A stretch of 54,246 bases of DNA from Streptomyces barkulensis (GCF_002843305.1 NZ_PGSG01000115.1:116488-170733); one strand, 5' to 3'; shown: positions 26,184 through 34,596, numbered from the stretch's first letter. Numbers and translations are program-made. Notes: generated by a model from the letters alone, not told the origin.

Positions 26184-26534
26184 ATGACCGGACCGAGGCA
26201 GCAGCACGACGACACCCCCGACGACCGTCGGGGGCTCATACGCGAGGACCAGCGAGGCCAGGGCCAGGACCAGCGGGGCCAGGACCAGCGGGGCCAGGGC
26301 GGGCGGGACCGCCGGGGGCCCGGGGAGCGCCGTACGGGCACCCGGGCCGCCGGTGGCTCCGCGGCCCAGGCGGCCCAGGCGGCCCCGGACAGCGACGCGG
26401 AGCGCCGCCGCCGCCGGGCGGTCTTCCTGCGCGAGCTGAACGAGGCCAAGGCCCTGCGCGAACGGGTGCAGCCGCGCCGCGCCCGCGCCGCGCGCATGCG
26501 CCAGGCGATGCGAATGAGGACATTTCGCTGGTAA
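26184..26534 (+). CDS. Small basic, low-complexity hypothetical protein
   Basis: 116 residues. The middle is a repeat of Gly-Gln-Asp-Gln-Arg units (REDQRGQGQDQRGQ...), encoded by 15-bp direct repeats near 26264-26300. The end is a strongly basic helix (AERRRRRAVFLRELNEAKAL, then QPRRARAARMRQAMRMRTFRW) that looks like the conserved part and may bind nucleic acid. Position upstream of the tadA pair is conserved in my recollection of Streptomyces maps. Confidence 0.6.
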   Translation: MTGPRQQHDDTPDDRRGLIREDQRGQGQDQRGQDQRGQGGRDRRGPGERRTGTRAAGGSAAQAAQAAPDSDAERRRRRAVFLRELNEAKALRERVQPRRARAARMRQAMRMRTFRW

Positions 26535-26663
26535 TCCGGCGCAACACCCACGCGACGCACGGTCGAAGACCTCTCGCTCGGCGCCGGTTTCTGCCACGAT
26601 TCCGATTGGGCGGGGCGCGGTCCCGTCAGCACTCGGGCACCTGATACCAGTGGGAGAGTCACG

Positions 26664-27215
26664 GTGTACTTCGCCGCACTGCTCGCGCGCACCGAAGACG
26701 GCTGGGAAGCGAGCGACACGGAACTCGACGAGGTCGAGACCCTGGCCGATCTCGCCGACCTGGCCCGGGAGGCCGCCGAGGACGATGAGCCGGTCCTGGT
26801 CTGCATCGAACAGGAGGGCGTCTGGTTCGGCGTCGTCCGGGTGGAGGGCGAGGAGGATCCCCGCATCTTCGTCTCGGACGCGGCCGCGGCCGCGCGCAGC
26901 TCCTACGGGGAGATCCTGCTCACCGACGAACTCCTCGGCCGCGAACCGGGCCGCGAGGAGGACCTCGACCTCCTCGTGGACCTCGACGGCACGGAGGACG
27001 GCGAGCCGCCGAGCGACACGGAGGACGAGGAGGACGAGGGGGGCGCGTCCGCACAGGCCGCCGGCGCCGCTCCGGCGGGGCCGGTCGGCGACGTCGGGCT
27101 GCTGGCCGACTTCGGCATGGACGGCACGGCGCTGCTCTCGCTGACCTCCGAGGACGCGCTGACCGAGATCGCCGACGCGCTCGGCTGCACGGACATGCTG
27201 GAGGCCGTCAGGTAG
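26664..27215 (+). CDS. tRNA adenosine deaminase-associated protein
   Basis: 183 residues from GTG 26664. It is acidic, with a conserved N-terminal domain (MYFAALLARTEDGWEASDTE, then LVCIEQEGVWFGVVRVEGEED and 'PRIFVSDAAAAARSSYGEIL') and a conserved C-terminal helix pair (GLLADFGMDGTALLSL, LGCTDMLEAVR), joined by an acidic linker (SDTEDEEDEG). This family is named for being encoded next to tadA, as here. Its role in tRNA editing is not established. Confidence 0.88.
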   Translation: MYFAALLARTEDGWEASDTELDEVETLADLADLAREAAEDDEPVLVCIEQEGVWFGVVRVEGEEDPRIFVSDAAAAARSSYGEILLTDELLGREPGREEDLDLLVDLDGTEDGEPPSDTEDEEDEGGASAQAAGAAPAGPVGDVGLLADFGMDGTALLSLTSEDALTEIADALGCTDMLEAVR

Positions 27216-27371
27216 CCGGCGACCGCACCTCCCTCCACCCTCGTACGGCCCACACCTCCTGTCGGCCCCGCGTGGCCCGTGCACCTCGTGCGCCCCATGT
27301 GTCCCGCTCCGGTCCCGCCGCCGTGCCCGCCCGCCGTACGCGGGGCCGGGGCGGGCGGGGACACTGGGCGC

Positions 27372-28040
27372 ATGAGCGTTCCGCCGGACCCGCAGGCCCC
27401 TCGCCCGGATTCCCCGGAGCCCCCGGGCTCCCCGGGCCCCGGGCCCTCCCCGGACGAGACCGCCGACCCGCTGCGGGACCCGTGGCGGGCGGCGATGCGC
27501 CGTGCCCTGGCCGAGGCCGTACGGGCTCCCGGGACCGGCGACGTGCCCGTCGGCGCGGTCGTCCTGGGCCCGGACGGCACGGCCCTGGGGCTCGGCCGCA
27601 ACGAGCGCGAGGCGACCGGCGACCCCACGGCGCACGCGGAGGTCGTGGCGATCCGCGAGGCCGCCCGGGCGGTCGGCGAGTGGCGGCTGTCGGGCTGCAC
27701 CCTGGTGGTGACGCTGGAGCCGTGCACGATGTGCGCGGGTGCGATCGTGCTGTCCCGGCTGGAGAGGGTCGTCTACGGAGCGGTGGACGAGAAGGCGGGC
27801 GCGGCGGGTTCCCTGTGGGACGTCGTACGCGACCGCCGGCTCAACCACCGGCCCGAGGTGGTCTCCGGGGTGTTGGCGCGGGAGTGCGGGGCCCTGCTCA
27901 CCGACTTCTTCCGCGCGCCCTCCCGTACGCCCTCCCGCGCCCCTTCCCGGACGGCTCCCGGCCCGCCGCGGGAGGCCGGGGAGGACCGGAGGGGAACTTC
28001 CCCCGGAACCGATTTCGGCACACGCCCGACCATGGGCTAG
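27372..28040 (+). CDS. tadA: tRNA adenosine(34) deaminase TadA
   Basis: 222 residues from ATG 27372, longer than E. coli TadA because of a Pro-rich N terminus and an Arg/Pro-rich C-terminal tail. It converts A34 to inosine in tRNA-Arg(ACG); that tRNA is encoded at 34305-34377. Zinc and catalytic residues are clear: 'PTAHAEVVAIREA' (His, Glu) and 'EPCTMCAGAIV' (two Cys). 'GDVPVGAVVLGPDG' is the deaminase start. It sits 157 bases after its associated gene and immediately before tRNA-Ser. Confidence 0.95.
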   Translation: MSVPPDPQAPRPDSPEPPGSPGPGPSPDETADPLRDPWRAAMRRALAEAVRAPGTGDVPVGAVVLGPDGTALGLGRNEREATGDPTAHAEVVAIREAARAVGEWRLSGCTLVVTLEPCTMCAGAIVLSRLERVVYGAVDEKAGAAGSLWDVVRDRRLNHRPEVVSGVLARECGALLTDFFRAPSRTPSRAPSRTAPGPPREAGEDRRGTSPGTDFGTRPTMG

Positions 28041-28050
28041 GCTCTCTCCC

Positions 28051-28137
28051 GGTAGCGTGTCCGAGCGGCCGAAGGAGCTCGCCTCGAAAGCGAGTGTGGG
28101 GGCAACTCCACCGTGGGTTCAAATCCCACCGCTACCG
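28051..28137 (+). tRNA. tRNA-Ser (anticodon CGA)
   Basis: Complete cloverleaf with the acceptor GGTAGCG/CGCTACC (28051-28057 with 28130-28136), discriminator G28137 and no encoded CCA. The anticodon stem is CTCGC/GCGAG with loop CTCGAAA, giving anticodon CGA (28085-28087). The long variable arm and the GTTCAAATC T-loop mark it as a serine tRNA. Confidence 0.97.
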
Positions 28138-28144
28138 CGGCAGT

Positions 28145-28175
28145 CGAAGGGCCTCCTCTCCGAGGGGGCCCTTCG
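28145..28175. terminator. Terminator after tRNA-Ser
   Basis: CGAAGGGCC (28145-28153) pairs with GGCCCTTCG (28167-28175). Confidence 0.75.
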
Positions 28176-28276
28176 CCGTGCTCCGCCGCCCTCGGCTCCG
28201 GCCCGGCGCCGGGCCGCGCGAACCCTGGGAGCGCCGGTCGCCGCCGGTTAGACTCTCGCAACCGCCCGGGCGGTCC

Positions 28277-28338
28277 TGTGTTCGGGGACACCCGGGATGT
28301 TCGGGGGTGTTCGGGGATGTCCGGGGATGTTCGGGGAG
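28277..28338 (+). repeat. Tandem ATGTTCGGGG-type repeats
   Basis: Five to six imperfect copies of TGTTCGGGG/TGTCCGGGG in a row, just upstream of the small-protein gene. May be a replication-slippage array. It partly overlaps the leader of that gene. Confidence 0.6.
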
Positions 28339-28349
28339 AGGCAAGCGCC

Positions 28350-28511
28350 GTGAACGTGAAGAAGGTCGTGCTCTACGTACTCCTCGTCTTCATCCTGTAC
28401 TCGATCATCGCCTCCCCCGACCGCTCCACCGAACTCGTCGGCATCGGCTTCGAGGCCATATCCAGCGCCGCGAAGAGCGTCGGGGCCTTCATGTCCGAAC
28501 TGGTGAACTGA
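28350..28511 (+). CDS. Small single-TM protein
   Basis: 53 residues from GTG 28350, with GGGGAGAGG upstream. One N-terminal membrane helix (VVLYVLLVFILYSIIAS), then a short amphipathic tail (LVGIGFEAISSAAKSVGAFM). It sits between tRNA-Ser and the sigF-like gene on the same strand. I recall a similar small gene in this place in Streptomyces. Function unknown. Confidence 0.65.
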   Translation: MNVKKVVLYVLLVFILYSIIASPDRSTELVGIGFEAISSAAKSVGAFMSELVN

Positions 28512-28654
28512 ACGGGTCGCCCGTACGAGCCCGTCCGCACGAGCACCGCCCCGCCGTCCCGCGGCCGCCCCCCGGACGGCCGTCCGCCGTGCGCGCACCG
28601 CAACAACACGAAGTTATGCGGTGCTTGCCCATGGTGCATATACCTTGTGATGCT

Positions 28655-29521
28655 ATGACCGCTTTTGCCGGATGCAACAACCGCGAAGGGGTTGGACGAA
28701 CGGTGGCGGCCACGCAGACCCTTCCCCGGACCCCCACGGGGGCAGCCCCCAGCCGTCGGAGCGCGGAGACCCGCGCCCTGACCCAGGTGCTCTTCGAGCG
28801 GCTCTCCGGCCTGGAGGCGGGCTCCTCCGAGCACGAACGGGTGCGCGGGGCCCTCATCGAGGCCAACCTTCCCCTCGTCCGCTACGTCGCCGCCCGCTTC
28901 CGCAGCCGCAACGAGCCGATGGAGGACGTCGTCCAGGTCGGCACCATCGGCCTGATCAACGCGATCGACCGCTTCGACCCCGGCCGGGGGGTGCAGTTCC
29001 CCACCTTCGCGATGCCGACGATCATCGGCGAGATCCGGCGCTACTTCCGCGACAACGTCCGCACCGTGCACGTGCCGCGCCGGCTGCACGAGATGTGGGT
29101 GCAGGTCAGCGGCGCGACGGAGGACCTGACCGTGCTGCACGGCCGCTCCCCCACCACCGCCGAGATCGCCGAGCGGCTGCGGATCGCCGAGGAGGACGTC
29201 CTGGCCTGCCTGGAGGCCGGGCGCGCCTACCGCGCCACGTCCCTGGAGGCCGCCCAGGAGCGCGAGGACGGCATGCCCGGGCTGATCGACCGGCTCGGCT
29301 ACGAGGACCCGGCCCTGGACGGCGTGGAGCACCGCGATCTGGTGCGGCACCTACTCGTCCAGCTCCCCGAGCGGGAGCAGCGGATCCTGCTGCTGCGGTA
29401 CTACCGGAACCTGACGCAGTCGCAGATCAGCGCGGAGCTGGGGGTGTCGCAGATGCACGTCTCCCGGCTGCTGTCGCGGAGCTTCGCCCGGCTCCGTGCC
29501 GCAAACTCCATCGACGCGTAA
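28655..29521 (+). CDS. sigF: RNA polymerase sigma factor, SigB/SigF group (first of pair)
   Basis: 288 residues from ATG 28655; a shorter start at GTG 28703 (272 residues) is also possible. Region 2 shows 'LIEANLPLVRYVAARFRSRNE' (broken for length), 'DVVQVGTIGLINAIDRFDP' and 'FPTFAMPTIIGEIRRYFRD'. Region 3 is 'RSPTTAEIAERLRIAEEDV', and region 4 ends in the helix-turn-helix 'TQSQISAELGVSQMHVSRLL'. This is the SigB/SigF/SigG class that in Streptomyces controls stress response and sporulation. The gene order (upp, tadA, tRNA-Ser, sigma, sigma) matches sigF then sigN of S. coelicolor as I recall it, so the symbol rests on synteny. No anti-sigma gene is adjacent. Confidence 0.85.
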   Translation: MTAFAGCNNREGVGRTVAATQTLPRTPTGAAPSRRSAETRALTQVLFERLSGLEAGSSEHERVRGALIEANLPLVRYVAARFRSRNEPMEDVVQVGTIGLINAIDRFDPGRGVQFPTFAMPTIIGEIRRYFRDNVRTVHVPRRLHEMWVQVSGATEDLTVLHGRSPTTAEIAERLRIAEEDVLACLEAGRAYRATSLEAAQEREDGMPGLIDRLGYEDPALDGVEHRDLVRHLLVQLPEREQRILLLRYYRNLTQSQISAELGVSQMHVSRLLSRSFARLRAANSIDA

Positions 29522-29723
29522 CCCTTGCGGGGGACACTCGTACGGACGTATCCCCATCCCGAGCTGTGCGGTTTTATCGACAAGGGGCTACGTCGTGTTG
29601 CTGACTTGTGACATTCTGCGAGAAGTGCGTTTGCCGCGACGGCACCGCCGGTATTGACCGGGAGGTGCCTCCCTCACGCCCGAGGGTGCCGCCGCGATCC
29701 GTCCGCGACCTCAAGGGGGTGGC

Positions 29724-30587
29724 ATGTCCGTAGAACTGGGCAGCTCGAAGGTGCTCGCCGAGCCCGACACCGAGCCCGACACCAAGGCCGACGAAGCGCC
29801 GTACGTTCCCTCAGACTGCGACGCCATCGACACCCGGACCCTCTCCCGCTCCCTGTTCCAGCGGCTCGCCGCGCTCGACGCCGACAGCCCTGAACGCGTC
29901 TACGTCCGAGACACCCTCATCGAGCTGAACCTCCCGCTCGTGCGGTACGCGGCGGCCCGCTTCCGCAGCCGCAACGAGCCGATGGAGGACATCGTCCAGG
30001 TCGGCACCATCGGCCTGATCAAGGCCATCGACCGCTTCGACTGCGAACGGGGCGTGGAGTTCCCCACGTTCGCGATGCCGACGGTCGTCGGCGAGATCAA
30101 GCGCTTCTTCCGGGACACCTCCTGGTCGGTGCGCGTCCCCCGGCGTCTGCAGGAGCTGCGTCTGGCGCTCACCAAGGCCGGCGACGAGCTGTCGCAGAAG
30201 CTCGACCGCTCCCCGACGGTGGCCGAACTGGCCACCGCCCTCGGGGTGTCCGAGGAGGACGTGGTGGACGGGCTGGCCGTGGGCAACGCCTACACGGCCA
30301 GTTCCCTGGACTCCCCCGCCCCGGAGGAGGAGGGCGGCGAGGGCTCCCTCGCGGACCGGCTGGGGTACGAGGACAGCGCGCTGGAGGGCGTGGAGTACCG
30401 CGAGTCGCTCAAGCCGCTGCTCGCCAAACTCCCGCCGCGCGAGCGGCAGATCATCATGCTGCGCTTCTTCGCGAACATGACGCAGTCGCAGATCGGCGAG
30501 CGGGTCGGCATCTCCCAGATGCACGTCTCCCGGCTGCTGACCCGTACGCTCGCCCAGCTCAGAGAGGGCCTGATCTCGGAGGATTGA
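29724..30587 (+). CDS. sigN: RNA polymerase sigma factor, SigB/SigF group (second of pair)
   Basis: 287 residues from ATG 29724. It is clearly a paralogue of the preceding gene: 'FRSRNEPMEDIVQVGTIGLI', 'FPTFAMPTVVGEIKRFFRD', 'RSPTVAELATALGVSEEDV' and 'TQSQIGERVGISQMHVSRLL'. It has its own 202-bp leader, so it is probably transcribed separately as well as by readthrough. By recalled synteny it corresponds to sigN; automated pipelines often call it SigF. It ends at a very strong terminator (30622-30680). Confidence 0.85.
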   Translation: MSVELGSSKVLAEPDTEPDTKADEAPYVPSDCDAIDTRTLSRSLFQRLAALDADSPERVYVRDTLIELNLPLVRYAAARFRSRNEPMEDIVQVGTIGLIKAIDRFDCERGVEFPTFAMPTVVGEIKRFFRDTSWSVRVPRRLQELRLALTKAGDELSQKLDRSPTVAELATALGVSEEDVVDGLAVGNAYTASSLDSPAPEEEGGEGSLADRLGYEDSALEGVEYRESLKPLLAKLPPRERQIIMLRFFANMTQSQIGERVGISQMHVSRLLTRTLAQLREGLISED

Positions 30588-30621
30588 CGGACCGCGCGGC
30601 GAACAGCGCGAGGAACGGCGT

Positions 30622-30680
30622 GTGAACGCGGACAGCCGCCGCGACGGTGTCACACCGTCGCGGCGGCTGTCCGCGTTCAC
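30622..30680. terminator. Very long perfect hairpin after the sigma gene
   Basis: 28-bp perfect stem (30622-30649 with 30653-30680) around a 3-base loop, between the convergent sigma gene and the small membrane-protein gene at 30725. Confidence 0.85.
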
Positions 30681-30724
30681 GGAGCGGCACGGGTGCGGGC
30701 GGGGCCGTCCCCGCCCGGAACCGC

Positions 30725-30931
30725 TCAGGAGAGGGCGAACCAGACGACCGCCGCGATGACCGCGACGGCCGCGACGATCCCCACGATCAGACCGACCCTG
30801 GGGCCGGAGGACTGCGTCGCGGCGGGCGGACGCGGCCCCTCCTCGTCGACGAAGGCGCGGAACATCTGGGTGCTGCCGGCCGGGTCCTGGCCGCCTGCCG
30901 GACCCTGGGGTGCATGAGGGTTGTGAGCCAT
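30725..30931 (-). CDS. Small C-tail-anchored membrane protein
   Basis: 68 residues (MAHNPHAPQGPAGGQDPAGS...). A Pro/Gly-rich soluble part, with 'TQMFRAFVDEEGPRPP', is followed by one C-terminal helix, 'GLIVGIVAAVAVIAAVVWFAL' (read with one break). Convergent with the sigma gene. Function unknown. The region 30932-31121 upstream holds GGGCTCGGCGC tandem repeats. Confidence 0.65.
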   Translation of the reverse strand: MAHNPHAPQGPAGGQDPAGSTQMFRAFVDEEGPRPPAATQSSGPRVGLIVGIVAAVAVIAAVVWFALS

Positions 30932-31121
30932 GCCTCCGGACCCTAGCGAACGGGCCCCTCACCGGTCACCCCCGGTCACACCCCCGGTCCGCCCGTGCGG
31001 TGGCCGCCGCGGGGCTCGGCGTGAGGCTCGGCGCGGGGCTCGGCGCGGGGCTCGGGGCGGGGCTTGGCGCGGAGCACACCTGTTCTTGGGGAACTGTTTG
31101 CCCCCTCACGCCCGAATTCAT

Positions 31122-31162
31122 TTGCTTGAGGCAACCAACGAACTTATGCTTGCACCAAGCAA
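31122..31162 (+). promoter_or_regulatory. Promoter with MarR-type operators
   Basis: TTGCTT (31122-31127) and TATGCT (31145-31150) are 17 bases apart, a good -35/-10 pair. Overlapping them are two short dyads, TTGC-N5-GCAA at 31122-31134 and 31150-31162. The downstream MarR regulator is the likely binder. Confidence 0.6.
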
Positions 31163-31191
31163 CGATCTCCGCGGCCGTGAGGAGGACCCGG

Positions 31192-31692
31192 GTGACAGCA
31201 CACACCCCCTACGAGGACCTGGCCCGGGAACTCGGCTCCGTCGGCACCGTCCGGCGCGAACTGGCCCGCAATCTGCCGCACGACTGCCCGCCCGGGTCGG
31301 CGGCCGTGCTGGCCCTGCTGGGACGGCACGGTGAGATGCGGATGACACGGCTCGCCGATCTGATGGGCATCGACATGTCCGTCACCAGCCGCCATGTCGC
31401 CCACGCCGTCGAGCGCGGCTGGGTCGACCGCCGGCCCGACCCCCTCGACGGCCGCGTCCGGCTGCTGCGGCTGACCGGTGACGGCGAGGGGATGCTGACC
31501 GAGATGCACCGCCGCACCAGCGAGACCCTCGCGCACCTCCTCGGCGACTGGCCGGAGGAGGACGTGGCCCGCCTCACCGAGCTGCTGACGAGGCTGCGTG
31601 CGAGCTTCGGAGACTGCGACTGCGGCTGCCGTGCCGCCCCCCGCGGCGCCCGCGCCCTCCCACCGCACCCCACGGCCGCCGCGCACGGCTGA
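31192..31692 (+). CDS. MarR-family transcriptional regulator
   Basis: 166 residues from GTG 31192 after GAGGAGG. The winged helix-turn-helix is visible at 'MRMTRLADLMGIDMSVTSRHVAHAVERGWVDRRPDPLDGRVRLLRLT' (in pieces, about residues 48-95). The C terminus is unusual, with 'DCDCGC' in a Pro/Ala-rich tail that could sense metal or redox. It lies 172 bases upstream of a drug-efflux gene on the same strand, which it probably represses, along with itself. Confidence 0.9.
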   Translation: MTAHTPYEDLARELGSVGTVRRELARNLPHDCPPGSAAVLALLGRHGEMRMTRLADLMGIDMSVTSRHVAHAVERGWVDRRPDPLDGRVRLLRLTGDGEGMLTEMHRRTSETLAHLLGDWPEEDVARLTELLTRLRASFGDCDCGCRAAPRGARALPPHPTAAAHG

Positions 31693-31864
31693 TCGTCCGC
31701 ACACCCCGTACACCCGTTACAACCGCACGCCCCTGAGCACCCACGTACCGCCGAGCCCGTACCGCCGTGCCCGGGCACACAGCCGCCGGACCCCGGACCG
31801 CAGACCCACGGCGTGCCGTGACACGCCGCCCACCGCCGGAAGAGACACGGAAAGCAAGGAGCGC

Positions 31865-33514
31865 ATGGCAACGTCCACACCCGCGGAGGCGCTGAAGGGC
31901 GAGAACGCCCGCACCTCCCCAGGCGCCGAACAGGTGCCCATGACGCACCGCCAGATCATGGAGGCGCTGTCCGGGCTGCTGCTCGGCATGTTCGTCTCCG
32001 TCCTGTCCTCGACGGTCGTCTCCAACGCCCTTCCCCGGATCATCTCGGACCTGGGCGGCGGCCAGAGCGCGTACACCTGGGTGGTCACGGCGGCGCTGCT
32101 GACCATGACCGCCTCCACCCCGCTGTGGGGCAAGCTCGCCGACCTCTACAGCAAGAAGCTGCTGGTGCAGTCGGCGCTGGTGCTCTTCGTCCTGGCCTCC
32201 GCCGGAGCCGGTCTGGCCCAGGACACCGGCACCCTGATCGCCTTCCGGGCGGTGCAGGGCCTGGGCGCGGGCGGTCTGGCCGCGCTGTCCCAGATCATCA
32301 TCGCCGCGATGATCCCCCCGCGTGAGCGCGGCCGCTACAGCGGCTACCTGGGCGCGACCTTCGCCGTCGCCACCGTCGGCGGACCGCTGCTCGGCGGCGT
32401 GATCACCGACACCTCCTGGCTCGGCTGGCGCTGGTGCTTCTACGTCGGCGTGCCCTTCGCCTTCCTCGCCCTGATCGTGCTCCGCAAGACGCTGCACCTG
32501 CCCGTGGTGAAGCGGGAGAACGTGAGGGTGGACTGGCTGGGCGCCTCCCTCGTCACCGCCGCCGTCTCCCTGCTGCTGATATGGGTGACACTGGCCGGGA
32601 ACAGCTACGACTGGCTGTCCTGGCAGACGTACACGATGGTCGGTGCCGCGCTCCTGCTGGTCCCGGCCTTCGTCGTCACCGAGTCGCGCGCCGCCGAGCC
32701 GATCATCCCGCTGAGGCTGTTCCGCAACCGCACGATCACGCTCACCGCGCTGGCCTCGCTCTTCGTCGGCATCGCGATGTTCGGCGCGACCGTCTTCCTC
32801 AGCCAGTACTTCCAGCTCGCCCGCGGCGAGTCGCCCACGATGTCCGGCGTGCTGACCATCCCGATGATCGGCGGGCTGTTCGTCTCCTCCACCGTCTCCG
32901 GTCTGGTCATCACCCGCACCGGCCGCTGGAAGGTGTGGCTGGTGGCCGGCGCCGTCCTGCTGACGGCCGGGCTCGGCCTGCTGGGCACGATGCGGTACGA
33001 CACCCCGTACTGGCGGATCGCGGTCTTCATGGCGCTGCTGGGCACCGGCGTCGGCATGATGATGCAGAACCTCGTCCTGGCCACCCAGAACCAGGTCGCC
33101 CTCTCCGAGCTGGGCGCGGCCAGTTCCGTACTCGCCTTCTTCCGCTCCCTCGGCGGCGCGGCCGGCGTCTCGGTGCTGGGCGCGGTGCTCGCCCACCGCA
33201 TCACCGACTACGTCACCGACGGCATGACGAAGCTGGGCATCCGGCCCGAGGGCGCGACCGGCGGCAGTGGCAGCGCCATCCCGGACCTGAACGCCCTCCC
33301 GGGCCCGGTCCGCACGGTCGTCGAGAGCGCGTACGGCCACGGCGTGGCCGACATCTACCTCTACGCCGCACCGATGGCGGTGATCGCGCTGCTGCTGGTG
33401 CTGCTCGTCAAGGAGGTTCCGCTGCGCACCCGGCTCGACGAGCAGACCGACGACGAGAAGAAGGGGCGGCAGCCGGCCGCGGCCACCGCCGCCGGCCCCG
33501 GCCCCTCCGCCTGA
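31865..33514 (+). CDS. DHA2-family (EmrB/QacA-type) MFS drug transporter
   Basis: 549 residues with 14 predicted helices. The start follows AAGGAGC. Family motifs: 'LSSTVVSNALPRIISDLGGG' at helix 1, motif A 'GKLADLYSKKLL', motif B 'FRAVQGLGAGGLAALSQII' and motif C 'GATFAVATVGGPLLGGVITD'. It would expel drugs or metabolites against protons. The MarR gene directly upstream suggests inducible control. It ends at the 33532-33574 terminator. Confidence 0.94.
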   Translation: MATSTPAEALKGENARTSPGAEQVPMTHRQIMEALSGLLLGMFVSVLSSTVVSNALPRIISDLGGGQSAYTWVVTAALLTMTASTPLWGKLADLYSKKLLVQSALVLFVLASAGAGLAQDTGTLIAFRAVQGLGAGGLAALSQIIIAAMIPPRERGRYSGYLGATFAVATVGGPLLGGVITDTSWLGWRWCFYVGVPFAFLALIVLRKTLHLPVVKRENVRVDWLGASLVTAAVSLLLIWVTLAGNSYDWLSWQTYTMVGAALLLVPAFVVTESRAAEPIIPLRLFRNRTITLTALASLFVGIAMFGATVFLSQYFQLARGESPTMSGVLTIPMIGGLFVSSTVSGLVITRTGRWKVWLVAGAVLLTAGLGLLGTMRYDTPYWRIAVFMALLGTGVGMMMQNLVLATQNQVALSELGAASSVLAFFRSLGGAAGVSVLGAVLAHRITDYVTDGMTKLGIRPEGATGGSGSAIPDLNALPGPVRTVVESAYGHGVADIYLYAAPMAVIALLLVLLVKEVPLRTRLDEQTDDEKKGRQPAAATAAGPGPSA

Positions 33515-33531
33515 CCCCCGCCGCCCAACAC

Positions 33532-33574
33532 CCCCACAGGGCCGGAACCGCATGTCGATTCCGGCCCTGTGGGG
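33532..33574. terminator. Terminator after the efflux gene
   Basis: 16-bp perfect stem (33532-33547 with 33559-33574). The ATG of the next gene is only 12 bases downstream, so that gene's transcript either starts just after it or begins inside it. Confidence 0.75.
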
Positions 33575-33586
33575 CATGATCACCCC

Positions 33587-34171
33587 ATGGACAGCGGAAG
33601 AATCGTCTTCCTGAACGGCACTTCCAGTTCCGGGAAGTCGAGCATCGCCACCGAACTCCTCCAGGTCCTCGACGGCTCCTGGTTCCACATGCCCGTGGAC
33701 GCCTTCCACGCGATGCGGACGAAGAAGGAGGTCGACCCGGCCGAACTGCCGGCCGTCCTCAGACGCACCTGGGAGGGGTTCCACCGGGCCGTCGCCGGTA
33801 TGGCCTCGGCCGGAAACGACATCGTCGTCGACCATGTCCTGAGCGAGCGGTGGCGGCTACTGGACTGCCTCACCCTGTTCGAGCCGCGGAACGTCCTGCT
33901 CGTCGGCGTGCACTGCTCCCCGGAAGAGTTGCGGCGGCGCGAGAGAGCCCGCGGCGACCGTCCGCCCGGCCTGGCGGAACATCAACTGGGTCTCGTGCAC
34001 GCCCACGGCGTCTACGACGTCGAGTGCGACACCACGACCGCGAGCCCGGCGGAGTGCGCTCTGCGGATTCGCGATGCTCTCACGCACCACACGAGTCCCA
34101 CGGCCTTCGAGCGCCTACGGCGTACCCACGTCCGACCCGACCCGTTGGACAGGAGCGAATGTTTCCCGTGA
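33587..34171 (+). CDS. Chloramphenicol phosphotransferase-like kinase
   Basis: 194 residues from ATG 33587. Walker A 'FLNGTSSSGKSSIATELL' lies near the start, 'PVDAFHAMRT' carries the Asp that acts as base in chloramphenicol 3-O-phosphotransferase, and the lid has 'RRRERARGDRPPGLAE'. It belongs to the CPT/adenylyl-kinase-like fold; the true substrate of this copy is unknown. There is little leader between the previous terminator and the start, so the mRNA may be leaderless. A parS-like sequence overlaps its stop codon. Confidence 0.8.
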   Translation: MDSGRIVFLNGTSSSGKSSIATELLQVLDGSWFHMPVDAFHAMRTKKEVDPAELPAVLRRTWEGFHRAVAGMASAGNDIVVDHVLSERWRLLDCLTLFEPRNVLLVGVHCSPEELRRRERARGDRPPGLAEHQLGLVHAHGVYDVECDTTTASPAECALRIRDALTHHTSPTAFERLRRTHVRPDPLDRSECFP

Positions 34172-34176
34172 AACAT
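34159..34176. promoter_or_regulatory. parS-like ParB-binding site
   Basis: GTTTCCCGTGAAAC (34161-34174) differs from the Streptomyces/Bacillus parS core GTTTCACGTGAAAC at one position. The symmetry extends by two more base pairs each side (ATGTTTC...GAAACAT). It overlaps the stop codon of the kinase gene. Confidence 0.6.
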
Positions 34177-34262
34177 CGCGGTACGACAAATCCCCGTTCC
34201 GGGCGAACGACTGCCTCCCGGTGGGCTACGCAGACCCGAGCCGCCGCGATCCCGGCACATAC

Positions 34263-34298
34263 GTGAGAGGCCCCGCCGTACCCGGCGGGGCCTCTCAC
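34263..34298. terminator. Bidirectional terminator
   Basis: 16-bp perfect stem, 34263-34278 with 34283-34298, loop TACC. It serves the kinase gene on plus and tRNA-Arg on minus. Confidence 0.85.
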
Positions 34299-34304
34299 CT
34301 GCTG

Positions 34305-34377
34305 CGCGCTCGGCAGGATTCGAACCTGCAACCTTCTGATCCGTAGTCAGATGCTCTATCCGTTAAGCTACGAGCGC
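34305..34377 (-). tRNA. tRNA-Arg (anticodon ACG)
   Basis: Reading on minus, acceptor GCGCTCG pairs with CGAGCGC; the anticodon stem is TCTGA/TCAGA with loop CTACGGA, giving anticodon ACG (34342-34344 on plus), and the T-loop is GGTTCGAATCC. The CCA is not encoded. The A34 is the substrate of TadA encoded at 27372. Confidence 0.97.
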
Positions 34378-34567
34378 TTGGCTTCCCGGCTGTTCTCTCG
34401 CCGGTCGGCGTTGCGGGAACAACATTACATGACCTCCGCCCAGAGGTGAAATCCATTCGGTCAACACGGCCTGACCTGCGAAGATGCCCGGCAGAGGGCG
34501 CTCGCGGCCCCTGTCGCGGACCTACCGGCGACCCCTGGAACCGAGCTGGAACGGAGCTGGAACGGAG

Positions 34568-34596
34568 GAAGCCCCGGCCTCACGGGCCGGGGCTTC
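34568..34596. terminator. Terminator after tRNA-Ser (minus)
   Basis: GAAGCCCCGGCC (34568-34579) pairs with GGCCGGGGCTTC (34585-34596). Confidence 0.8.

Noticed and set aside
28277..28338. CRISPR array
   Set aside because: The repeats are about 10 bp, contiguous and without spacers; no cas genes occur in the window.
29570..29600. SigB-type promoter (GTTT ... GGGTAT) before the second sigma gene
   Set aside because: GTTT and a GGGCTAC-like box are present, but the spacing is about 12 bases, too short for the class.
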